Assembly (NCBI GenBank): GCA_964503335.1
Contig: CAZCZZ010000047.1
Location: forward strand, 1 to 32,766
Reading direction: 5' to 3'
Source: CAZCZZ01 sp964503335
Lineage (GTDB): Bacteria; Verrucomicrobiota; Kiritimatiellia; CAIVKH01
Length of the DNA: 32,766 bases
Under the pieces are notes generated by a model. The model was not told the DNA's origin, ran no database searches, and saw only the letters and a list, made by a program, of their open reading frames with translations. Every line of letters starts with the position of its first letter. The first letter of the stretch is position 1. Made by a program: the position numbers and the translations under genes. Positions 6,276-13,564 of this stretch are shown here, piece by piece.

Positions 6276-6565
6276 GCTACGCTGAAGTCCCCGGGGGGCA
6301 CTCCAGAACGCTTGGGGGCAAGCCCCCGGAGCTCCAGCGCCACCCATAACTCCTCACGCGCCACCTCAAACTCTTCGGGGGCGACCCCCTAACGCTTCGG
6401 GGCCACACAAAAGTCCTCGGGGGGCACTCTGGAACGCTCGGGGGCGACCCAAAAGTCCTCCGGGGCCACTGCGGAATGCTCGGGGGGCGCGCTGAACTCT
6501 TTCGGGGCCACTCCAGAATCGTTGGGGACCATCTTCGGACGCTCCGGGGCAACATCCCGGTCGTA
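6272..6565 (-). repeat. Tandem 21-bp repeat array, right arm (14 units, reverse)
   Basis: Fourteen units of 21 bp in exact register, the reverse complement of the left-arm unit (for example CGGGGCCACTGCGGAATGCTC on the plus strand). Read on the minus strand they encode VAPERPK, MVPNDSG, VAPKEFS, APPEHSA, VAPEDFW, VAPERSR, VPPEDFC, VAPKR-stop-G, VAPEEFE, VAREELW, VALELRG, LAPKRSG, VPPGDFS, VAPKLAS. A single in-frame TAG at about 6389-6391 is the only interruption. F-type and RS-type units alternate over part of the array, hinting at a 42-bp higher-order unit. Confidence 0.88.
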
Positions 6566-6640
6566 GTGAGGCACGCTGCGGAGCAAGTGCCTTGGGAGAA
6601 CCCGCGACTTGCGCGAAGACGCGCGGCGTCGCTCACTACA
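6563..6640. repeat. Inverted repeat with GTAGTGAG ends
   Basis: GTAGTGAGGCACGC at the left end is complementary, with small changes, to GGCGTCGCTCACTAC at the right end. An inner CAAGT/ACTTG pair adds to the hairpin. It sits immediately after the 21-bp array and before the 3' end of wzt on the opposite strand, closing a gene-poor region between convergent genes. Confidence 0.65.
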
Positions 6641-6714
6641 AAAGTAGCATCGATCGGTTCCGGAGCTTGAACCCTCGGCGATCTCGGCGCGCTCAGCGGT
6701 TAAGTCGTGAGGAG

Positions 6715-7896
6715 CTACGGCCGCTGTTCGAAGCGGCTTTCGAGGTGGAAGACGCCCATCGCGGTCGTGGGGCTTTTTACGGCGAAGGGGTACCAGTCTT
6801 CTCTTCGGTGATATTGCGTGGCGTGGTCCCAGGAATGTACGGCGAGGGAGAGGAAGTATTTGCCTTCCATCAGGCTGAGAGGGTCCAGGTGGAGGCGGAT
6901 GGTTCCCTCGCCTTCCACGAACGGGATGTCGTGTTTCAGGATTTGCGTGTTGGTGCCGAAGATGAAGAAACCGTTTCCAGTCTTGATGGAGTAGCCGAAG
7001 ACGGGCTTTTCGATCCGCTTCTTGGCTTTGTAGCGGATGTCGACTTTCATCGGTCGTCCGGTCGTAAACTTGCTGGCTTCGTGGTTTTCGTCGTCGAGCA
7101 GCTTCACGTCCAGGATCTCGATGTCGCGCGTGCCGTGTTCCTCGACGTTCAACTGGCCGATGCGGGCCATGTAGGTCTTCATGTAGGTCAGGATCACGTC
7201 CGACGGATTCCCCTGCGCCACGAGTTTGCCCTGGTGCACGAGCTTGATGTCGTCGCAGAACTGCTCCACGGCGACGAGGTCATGCGTGACGAGAAGGATC
7301 GTTTTGCCGCGCTTCTGGAAGTCGCGGATGCGATCGAAGCACTTCATCTGGAACGCCATGTCGCCCACGGCGAGCACTTCGTCCACGAGCAGGATGTCCG
7401 GATTGATCTCCACGGCGACGGCGAAACCCAAGCGCACATACATGCCGCTCGAATAGTGCTTCACGGGCATGTCGATGAAGTCGCGCAGGCCGGCGAATTC
7501 GATGATGTGATCCATGCGCTTCGCGACATCCTCGCGCGGAATCCCGAGCACGGCTGCGTTGAGGAATACGTTCTCGCGGCCGGACAGGTCCGGATGAAAC
7601 CCGGCGCCGAGTTCGAGCAGCGACGAGATCTGGCCTTCGGTCTTCACCACTCCTTCGGTCGGCGTGATCGTGCCGGCGAGCAGGCCGAGCAGGGAGCTTT
7701 TGCCGGAGCCGTTGGGACCCACCACGCCGACGGATTGTCCGGGCGACACCGAGAAGTTCACATTGCGCAGCGCCCAGAAGAGATCGTCGTCGCGCTTCTT
7801 GAAGCCCTGCGTCAGGAGGTCGCGAATGGAGGATCCCGCCACGCCGCGCCGCGTGTACGCCTTGCCGAGATTCTCAACCTGTATCGCCGCTTTCAT
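6715..7896 (-). CDS. wzt: ABC transporter ATP-binding protein, Wzt-like polysaccharide exporter
   Basis: The cytoplasmic ATPase of an ABC-2 exporter for O-antigen, teichoic-acid or capsule-type polysaccharide. The 393-residue protein has Walker A GPNGSGKSS (60-68), an ABC signature YSSGMYVRLGF (148-158), Walker B DILLVDEVLAVGD (167-179) and the switch His in VTHD. The AVGD and MYVRLGFA sequences are typical of the KpsT/Wzt/TagH branch. After about residue 250 a C-terminal beta-rich domain follows (RDIEILDVKLLD through WYPFAV), as in Wzt proteins whose C-terminal domain binds the end of the glycan chain. The start ATG overlaps the stop of the permease gene by one base (TAATG). No glycosyltransferases are in the window, so the glycan is unknown. 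Confidence 0.92.
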   Translation of the reverse strand: MKAAIQVENLGKAYTRRGVAGSSIRDLLTQGFKKRDDDLFWALRNVNFSVSPGQSVGVVGPNGSGKSSLLGLLAGTITPTEGVVKTEGQISSLLELGAGFHPDLSGRENVFLNAAVLGIPREDVAKRMDHIIEFAGLRDFIDMPVKHYSSGMYVRLGFAVAVEINPDILLVDEVLAVGDMAFQMKCFDRIRDFQKRGKTILLVTHDLVAVEQFCDDIKLVHQGKLVAQGNPSDVILTYMKTYMARIGQLNVEEHGTRDIEILDVKLLDDENHEASKFTTGRPMKVDIRYKAKKRIEKPVFGYSIKTGNGFFIFGTNTQILKHDIPFVEGEGTIRLHLDPLSLMEGKYFLSLAVHSWDHATQYHRREDWYPFAVKSPTTAMGVFHLESRFEQRP

Positions 7897-8696
7897 TACA
7901 ACATGTCCGCAAAGTTGCGCTGCATGCGCTCGAAGCTCTTGTACGCGAGGACCAGTCCCAGCAGGCAGACCACCACCGACACGCCCGCGGCGGGAACCAT
8001 CGGGAATTCAACGCCGGGCGTGATCACCGACCGGTACGCCGTCGCAATCACCGCGAGCGGGTTCAGCATGTAGAGATCGAGCACGAACGGGTGCTTCTCG
8101 GCCATGCGATGCACGAAGTCGAGGTTGTACATGACCGGGCTCACGAAGAACCACGCGCTGAGGATGATGCCGACCAGGTGCTGCGCATCGCGGTAGTACA
8201 CGTTCGCGCTGCTCAGGAACAGGGTCAGCGCGAGGTTGAAGAGTGTGTGGAAGATGATGAGCAGCGGGAGCAATCCGACCATGGGACTGAAGCCGTGCCC
8301 GGCCATGTGGAACAGGATCGCCACGAGCGGGAATTGCACGAGCAGGCTCAGCAGGTACGTGACGAGATTCGCCGCGGTGACGGAGAGCGGCAGCACGATG
8401 CGCGGGAAGTAGACCTTCTTCACGAGGTTCGTGTTGCCCGTGATGGCGCTCAAGCCGCTGTTCACGCATTGCACGGTGTATTGCCACGCGAAGACACCGA
8501 TGATGATGTCGGCCAGCGGCACGCCGCGCCCTCCAAGCAACCGAAGGAAGAACACGTAGATCAGCGCCATGAACAGCGGGATCAGCACGCTCCAAAGGAA
8601 TCCTAGCGCGGAGCCGCGATAGCGGATCTTCAGCTCGCGCGACACGAGATTCAGCAGCAGTTCGCGTCGCTGCACGATGGTGCGGAACAGGCTCAA
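7896..8696 (-). CDS. wzm: ABC-2 permease, Wzm-like polysaccharide exporter
   Basis: The membrane subunit paired with the Wzt-like ATPase. From a TTG at 8696 it is 266 residues, normal for this family. It starts LSLFRTIVQRRELLLNLVSR and contains the RELKIRYRGSALGFLW motif typical of ABC-2 exporters, followed by about six hydrophobic segments, with the conserved YYRDAQHLV segment before the second half and FFVSPVMYNLD. A longer frame continues upstream to 9164, but that part overlaps gspM completely and reads as low-complexity Arg-rich sequence, so I reject it. The TTG overlaps the gspM stop (TTGA) and has an AAGGGGG ribosome site at 8704-8710, supporting the short start and translational coupling. 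Confidence 0.88.
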   Translation of the reverse strand: MSLFRTIVQRRELLLNLVSRELKIRYRGSALGFLWSVLIPLFMALIYVFFLRLLGGRGVPLADIIIGVFAWQYTVQCVNSGLSAITGNTNLVKKVYFPRIVLPLSVTAANLVTYLLSLLVQFPLVAILFHMAGHGFSPMVGLLPLLIIFHTLFNLALTLFLSSANVYYRDAQHLVGIILSAWFFVSPVMYNLDFVHRMAEKHPFVLDLYMLNPLAVIATAYRSVITPGVEFPMVPAAGVSVVVCLLGLVLAYKSFERMQRNFADML

Positions 8697-9196
8697 CGGC
8701 TCGCCCCCTTCTGCAAGGTGTCGAACACCAGCGTCACGCGTCCCATGCCCGGTTCGCGCTCCGACGGCGTGATGGAGCACTCGGCCATCTGCCACGGCGG
8801 CTGCTGCGTCGCGGCGTCGTTCAACAGACGCGAAAGCGCAGGCAACGGCATGTTGCCGAAACCGAGTTCCACGGACCGCAAGCTGAGCGAGCCTTCCACA
8901 GTCAGCGGATCCTTCTCGCGCACTTCCGGTTTTGCGTCCGGCAGGATCTGCGCGACGAGGTCCGGCAATGGCGCGGGTTGTTGTCCGCCAAGGTCTGCGG
9001 CGCGCGAAAGGGCGTCGAGCGCGGGCTTGTGCTGCTGTTCGAGGGCGCGCAGCGCCGCGGCGTCTTTCATCAGGCGATCGGCGCGACGCGCCATCGCGGT
9101 GGTTGCGCCGAAGGCCTGCACGGCGGCGAAGACGCCAATCGCGAGAACGACCAGGGCGATCCACTCGATCCAGGTATTATGACGTGGCGCGCTCAT
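8693..9196 (-). CDS. gspM: Type II secretion GspM-like / PilO-like inner-membrane protein
   Basis: A 167-residue bitopic protein with one N-terminal membrane helix (WIALVVLAIGVFAAVQAFGA, about 11-30). A coiled-coil-like stretch (ARRADRLMKDAAALRALEQQ) follows, then a small ferredoxin-like periplasmic domain (LSLRSVELGFGNMPLPALSRLL onward). This plan fits GspM/PilO proteins, which hold the GspL/PilN partner in the assembly platform of a type II secretion or type IV pilus machine. Sequence identity in this family is low, so the call rests on architecture and on position right after a GspL-like gene, with which it shares an ATGA overlap. It is followed with a 3-base overlap by the Wzm-like permease gene. 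Confidence 0.7.
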   Translation of the reverse strand: MSAPRHNTWIEWIALVVLAIGVFAAVQAFGATTAMARRADRLMKDAAALRALEQQHKPALDALSRAADLGGQQPAPLPDLVAQILPDAKPEVREKDPLTVEGSLSLRSVELGFGNMPLPALSRLLNDAATQQPPWQMAECSITPSEREPGMGRVTLVFDTLQKGASR

Positions 9197-10593
9197 GGCG
9201 TGGCCTTGATGGAGAAACTGATGCGTTCCGATGCGGGATCGCCGGTGCGTTCGAGCATCGGTTTCCAGCCCGTGCCGCGCAGGGCTGTGGCAATGGCTTC
9301 ACAGGCGTCCCAGTTTCCGGCTTCACCGGAAAGCGAAAGGTCGCTGCGACGAAGCGTCATCTGGTCGAACGTGACCGCGTTCGCGAGCGCGGCTTGGAAG
9401 ATGATGCCGAGAAGCGAGGAGCGCGCGCCGGAGAGATGGGCGGAAAGCGGCGACAGGTTGGCGGCGCGTTCCGTGATCGCGCGCTGGGCGACGAGCACTT
9501 CCTGCCCTTTCGGGATTCGCGTATCGCCCGCGAGCGATGTCGCAAGCGTGGTGACACGAGCCTGAAGCTCATCGATCCGGCTCTTCATCCAAACTGTCCA
9601 GCCGAAGCTCGCCGCGATGAGCACGAGGCCGGCGGCGATCGCTGCGATGGCGACGTGTCGCCGCGCGCCCACGTCCTGCGCTGCAATCCAAGGGTGCGCC
9701 AGATCGTCCTGGCGGAAGTTGCAGGGCGATTCATCACCGAGTAACGCGCGTTCGGCCACGGCTTTCGCGAGAAACGACGCGGGGTCCTTGTGCGCGATGA
9801 AGACCACGGTCTCGGGCAGGCGCAGGCGGGTGCGGACGACGGATTCAAGGTTCGGCTTTGTTGCGCCCGCGCCGGTCAGGGCGATGCGCGCGGGGCTGGT
9901 GGCGGGATCCATGCCCTGCGAGCGAAGGACCTGCTCAAGGCGCGACCAGAAGGCGGAACTTTCGGCAGAGTCACCGAGCACGGCATCAAGGCCTGCGCGG
10001 AAGCCGTGCGCCGTGGCGAGGGCGTGGCCCGAGCCGAGCATGACGGCTGTGTGCGCTTCGGCGACGTGCAGGATGATCCGACGTTCGTCGCCCGCTGCGG
10101 GGACATCGCGAAGGCCGGCCGACCACAAGGCAACCGCCTCGTGGTCGATGCCTACGGGTTCCATGCCGAACGACGAAAGCCTGGCCACATGGGCGCGTAC
10201 ATCGTCCTTCCGCGCTGCGATGCCGAGGGCGGAGATCTTTCCGCCCGCGACGGCGTGAAGTCCCATGTACTGGGAAATGCACTTCTCGAGCGGGACGGGA
10301 ATCTGCACATCGAGGAGCGAGGGCAGGATTTTCTGCGCCTTGCGGGCGGAGGCGAAGGGTGCGGTCAGGCGACGGATAAACGTGTCGAGCACGGGCAGCG
10401 CGCTGACGACCACGGCCTGGCCGCTTTCGAGTTCCTTGCGCATGCGGGCGAGGAACGGTGCGTCGCCGGGCGGCATGGAAGCCGTGAAGGATTCCGCGCT
10501 GCAGGAACGTCCCTTGCGCTGGGCGCGAACGAGGACGATACGCGAGGCCGCGGCTTCAAGGCCGTAACAGATGCTGATGGGCAACCGGGACAT
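9193..10593 (-). CDS. gspL: Type II secretion GspL-like protein (actin-like domain plus PilN-like part)
   Basis: A 466-residue protein predicted to combine a cytoplasmic actin-like (PilM/GspL) domain with a membrane helix and a periplasmic PilN-like domain. Residues about 1-300 show the actin-like layout: an early ICYGLEAAASRIVLV strand, LPSLLDVQIPVPLEKC, IGIDHEAVALW-like (MEPVGIDHEAVALWSAGL) and ARIALTGAGATK. One hydrophobic helix (HVAIAAIAAGLVLIAASFGW) lies near 312-334, followed by a coiled coil and a small terminal domain. GspL normally recruits the GspE ATPase to the membrane. No gspE, gspD, gspF or gspG is in the window. The order K-L-M matches type II secretion operons. The N-terminal domain is divergent, so the assignment relies partly on order. 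Confidence 0.75.
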   Translation of the reverse strand: MSRLPISICYGLEAAASRIVLVRAQRKGRSCSAESFTASMPPGDAPFLARMRKELESGQAVVVSALPVLDTFIRRLTAPFASARKAQKILPSLLDVQIPVPLEKCISQYMGLHAVAGGKISALGIAARKDDVRAHVARLSSFGMEPVGIDHEAVALWSAGLRDVPAAGDERRIILHVAEAHTAVMLGSGHALATAHGFRAGLDAVLGDSAESSAFWSRLEQVLRSQGMDPATSPARIALTGAGATKPNLESVVRTRLRLPETVVFIAHKDPASFLAKAVAERALLGDESPCNFRQDDLAHPWIAAQDVGARRHVAIAAIAAGLVLIAASFGWTVWMKSRIDELQARVTTLATSLAGDTRIPKGQEVLVAQRAITERAANLSPLSAHLSGARSSLLGIIFQAALANAVTFDQMTLRRSDLSLSGEAGNWDACEAIATALRGTGWKPMLERTGDPASERISFSIKATP

Positions 10594-10707
10594 GGGGCAA
10601 ATCGAGTGAGTTTATGCCCGTATACAGCGTCGAAGTCGATGCCATATGCACCCTGCGGGATTCCATCCCTCAATCACAAATCAGAAATCCGCAATCCGCA
10701 ATCGCCT

Positions 10708-12021
10708 CTAAAACATCCACTGGACGATTTCAACCTGTCCCGATGCGTCGCGGGAGGCGAGGACGGAGAGTTTGGCGCTCTGGCCGTCGGTGAAGGCTTG
10801 CACGGAGACGCGGAAGTAGCGGCTCTTTACGTCCAGGCTGGAGCGGATCTGTTCGATGAACAGCGGGTCCACGGCGAGCATCAGGGCTTCGAGGGATCGG
10901 ATCGGCTTCATGGCGCGGAAGGTGAGGATCGTGTCGGCGAGGGCTTCTTTGTCGTGGCCGACCACACCGATGAGGGTGTCGCGGTTGGCTGTGTTGAGAT
11001 TGACCGGAATCGTCCTCTCGCGCCGGACGGGCAAGACTTCGATGACATCCACGAGGTCCGCGCGGAAGGCCTCGCTCGCCGACGTGATGGGTTTCCGGTC
11101 GAGCAGGCCCGGTGTCGCGCCATCGACGAGCAGCAGTTCCGGCCATTCATAAAGCACGCGGTTGGATGGTTTGTAGGGGGGCTTGAGCTGTCCGTAGAAA
11201 TCCGTCTCACGAAAGCCGTCGTTATCCGGGTCGGTCCAATCCGCCAGACCATTGATCAGGCCGCTGCTTGCGAAAAGGCCGCACTGCATGAAGAGACTTC
11301 CGAGAATATCTCCGGAGCTACGGTCGCCGCGATCGGGTTGGACGACGAGGTTGTTGATATCGAAGGCCTGCTGGGCGTCGCGCACCACGACACGGAAGTT
11401 GATGCCCTGGGGGCTGGTGAAGTCTTCCGTCACATACCAGGCATCGTTGGTGGAATCCGCAAGCAGGTCGTCGTCATCCGCAATCTTCGCCAGCGCGAGG
11501 AATGCCGCATCGGACATGCCGTGATGCATGGCCTGTGTGCGTTCGACGCTCTGTTGTTCGCGCTGGACCAGGCGCGCCGAGACCTGGGCTTCGAGGACGA
11601 GCGTGGAGATCAAGGCCACAAGAACGAGCACGAAGACGAGGGCGATGCCTTCCTTGCCCGCGTGTTGTGGCGGCACCTGTGCGTTGACGGCGGGGATCCA
11701 GTTCTTATCGTCTTTCCTCGAGCTGCCGTACCGGCGTTGCCACGTCGCGGACTTCCTGCGATCGAAAAGTTCCGGGATCAGGAACAGGCACAGATAGATG
11801 AGGATGAAGAACGCGCCGATGGACGCGAGCAAGCCGCCGAGGCGCAACAAGCCGCTCCGCGTGGCGGCAAGCGAATGGAACATGGATGTGAGGGCTACTC
11901 CGCCCCCCAGCAGTAGAGCAAGTATTCCGACCAGAATGGATAGCTCCCTGAGTTTCCGGAAGCGCCTTCTCGCCCTGGCGTACTTGCTGTCTGCGATAGC
12001 CCTTGGATCTACCGCCGTCAT
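10708..12021 (-). CDS. gspK: GspK-like minor pseudopilin with an extra N-terminal two-helix membrane region
   Basis: The C-terminal two thirds fit GspK, the large minor pseudopilin at the tip of the type II secretion pseudopilus. GKEGIALVFVLVLVALISTL (122-141) is a prepilin-type hydrophobic helix. It is followed by AFDINNLV, an ADWTDPDNDG loop that may bind calcium, PVNLNTANRDTLIGV (helix-hairpin-helix-like) and RYFRVSVQAFTDG near the end. Unusually, the frame continues about 120 residues upstream with two further membrane helices (about 28-49 and 58-86) and a basic linker. No stop separates the parts. A GTG at codon 116 (base 11676) would give a normal-length 322-residue GspK with a short leader. 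The ATG at 12021 has no clear ribosome site. Fusion, re-used start or a lost stop are all possible. Confidence 0.75.
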   Translation of the reverse strand: MTAVDPRAIADSKYARARRRFRKLRELSILVGILALLLGGGVALTSMFHSLAATRSGLLRLGGLLASIGAFFILIYLCLFLIPELFDRRKSATWQRRYGSSRKDDKNWIPAVNAQVPPQHAGKEGIALVFVLVLVALISTLVLEAQVSARLVQREQQSVERTQAMHHGMSDAAFLALAKIADDDDLLADSTNDAWYVTEDFTSPQGINFRVVVRDAQQAFDINNLVVQPDRGDRSSGDILGSLFMQCGLFASSGLINGLADWTDPDNDGFRETDFYGQLKPPYKPSNRVLYEWPELLLVDGATPGLLDRKPITSASEAFRADLVDVIEVLPVRRERTIPVNLNTANRDTLIGVVGHDKEALADTILTFRAMKPIRSLEALMLAVDPLFIEQIRSSLDVKSRYFRVSVQAFTDGQSAKLSVLASRDASGQVEIVQWMF

Positions 12022-12105
12022 GAAGCGAGGAGATTATCATCCTATGATGAAAGTGGGAAGAAGACGTTGAATGCGGTAGTGGGTTGTTTCGAATGATTTC
12101 GCGAA

Positions 12106-12170
12106 TGCCGCTCGCGGAGCGGCTACTACACCCTCGACGAGATCTGTAGTAGCGCCTCCGCGAGGCGCAT
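12106..12170. repeat. Inverted repeat, GTAGTAGCGCCTCCGCGAGGCGC type
   Basis: GCCGCTCGCGGAGCGGCTAC near 12107-12126 and its imperfect complement near 12147-12168 form a hairpin. Each arm is itself a small palindrome (CGCTCGCGGAGCG, CGCCTCCGCGAGGCG). It lies between the end of the BNR gene and the start of gspK, both on the minus strand, so it lies in the upstream region of gspK. Confidence 0.7.
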
Positions 12171-12179
12171 GGCGGGACC

Positions 12180-13418
12180 TTACTCGATGGGCGGCGCTTC
12201 ATCCGCGAGGACGCTGATCGCAGCGATCTTCCCAGGGTTCATCGGGGTGCCCGGCAGGCGCGAAAGCACGGTCCGGGCATCCGATGTCCACGCGGCGGCG
12301 CGCCACATGATTCGTCCGTCATTGACCAATGCTCCCGGCCGACGCCAGCAGAGATCAAGGCCTTCCTCGCGGGGAAAAGCCCCGATCAGGCGGCCCTTCT
12401 TCTGGTCGATGACGCCCATATCGCGCCAGGTTTCGCCCGCGTCTGCGGTGGCGAGGACGTGAAGCGCGTCATCCGCTTCGTCGCGAAGCAACATGATTCT
12501 GCCGTCGGCGAAGCTGGTCATGTGAATGAAAGGGGCCGAGCGTGAGCCGGGCATCGGCAGGGTGGACGCGCTCCAGGCGCCGCCGTTCCTGCGCCAGAAG
12601 ACGAGTTCGCCGCCTTCGGCGGGATCGAGCGCGAGAATCGCCACGTCGTCGCGGACGTGCAGGGCGGATGCCCCGATATCGCCGCCGGACCTGCGGCTCA
12701 GGACCTCGTCGCGCCAGTCGAGTCCATCCGTGCTGCTGCAAAGGTGCAGCGAACCGAATTCCCCCACGCGCTCGGCGTACGAAAGAAAGTACCCGTCCCG
12801 ATGCGCGCCGAGGTGGATCTGGCTCAAAGTGGATGCGCCGCCGAACGCGAGCATAGGCGCCGTCCATGTCTGCCCGTCGTCCGAACTGGCCAGCACGTAT
12901 CCGAGCGTCGGCGATCCTTCGTTCTCGCGCGTAAAGGCAATCAGGAAAACGCCGTCAGGATGCCTGGTCATCACCATCTCACGCACGGGAGCCGTCACGC
13001 CGGGATCGATCAGGGTCATGTTATAGGGTCCGACAAAGGTGCGGCCACCGTCCGTGCTGCGGTAGATCCGGATGAGGATGCCGACCGGGCGCGCAACGAT
13101 CACCGTGGAACCATGCGATGCGATGGCCGCTTCACCGCCGTAGTTCGGCTCTTCATCGAGCACGGTCCACGACCAGGCGCCCGAACCGGCATCGCGCCAA
13201 CCCACGGAGAAGCGACTGCCTGAGAGCGCGGCGACATACCCGGAATCCGTGCTCGCAGCGCGGGCCGAGAAGACGTGGGTGGTCGTGAAAAGCGATTCTT
13301 CCGTGAACTCACCCACCACCGGTTCCGCGCAGGCAAGGCGCGTAGAGACGAAAAGGAGAGCGAGCGCCGTTGCGATCGATGAAGCAAACCCCGGCAAGCC
13401 CTGTCCATCACGTTTCAT
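12180..13418 (-). CDS. Secreted BNR/Asp-box repeat (sialidase-like fold) protein
   Basis: A 412-residue exported protein. From the ATG at 13418 it starts MKRDGQGLPGFASS, then a hydrophobic signal-peptide core ending in STRLACA before EPVVGEF. The body carries at least four Asp-box turns of the S-x-D-x-G-x-(T/D)-W type: STDGGRTF, SSDDGQTW, SSTDGLDW and TADAGETW. This is the hallmark of sialidase-like beta-propellers, including exo-alpha-sialidases and other glycan-binding propellers. I do not see the full arginine triad or FRIP motif of a true sialidase, so a catalytic role is not shown. A TTG four codons upstream is an alternative start. The promoter region shared with the divergent gene at 13565 is AT-richer than its surroundings. 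Confidence 0.75.
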   Translation of the reverse strand: MKRDGQGLPGFASSIATALALLFVSTRLACAEPVVGEFTEESLFTTTHVFSARAASTDSGYVAALSGSRFSVGWRDAGSGAWSWTVLDEEPNYGGEAAIASHGSTVIVARPVGILIRIYRSTDGGRTFVGPYNMTLIDPGVTAPVREMVMTRHPDGVFLIAFTRENEGSPTLGYVLASSDDGQTWTAPMLAFGGASTLSQIHLGAHRDGYFLSYAERVGEFGSLHLCSSTDGLDWRDEVLSRRSGGDIGASALHVRDDVAILALDPAEGGELVFWRRNGGAWSASTLPMPGSRSAPFIHMTSFADGRIMLLRDEADDALHVLATADAGETWRDMGVIDQKKGRLIGAFPREEGLDLCWRRPGALVNDGRIMWRAAAWTSDARTVLSRLPGTPMNPGKIAAISVLADEAPPIE

Positions 13419-13564
13419 CGTTAGAAACAATATAGACTAATCCAATAGATATGCATGAGGATTCGATTTGTAAAGCGGTTTAAGTTTGTGCGGGAAGTAT
13501 ATGGATACGAGGTCACATCCATGGTGTATCTTCGGTTGAGCTTCAGTCCAACCAAGGGTCCATC

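Noticed and set aside
5934..6392. 152-codon plus-strand frame with a good GGGGAGG ribosome site
   Set aside because: The product is low-complexity, reads through the centre of the inverted 21-bp array in a frame different from the VAPE heptads, and shows no domain. Kept only as a remote possibility.
6003..6565. CRISPR array
   Set aside because: Repeat units abut with no spacers, are degenerate, change orientation in the middle, and have no cas genes near them.
6592..8073. Long 493-codon frame on the plus strand
   Set aside because: It lies antisense to wzt, which has clear Walker and signature motifs; the plus-strand product has no domain and is a GC-rich shadow.
7896..9164. Long N-terminal extension of the Wzm-like permease
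   Set aside because: The extra 156 residues overlap gspM entirely and are Arg-rich and non-conserved; the TTG at 8696 has a ribosome site and gives the family length.
9790..11916. Very long 708-codon frame on the plus strand
   Set aside because: Antisense to gspL and gspK; composition is typical of a mirror frame, and it spans the intergenic gap between the two genes without a plausible start.
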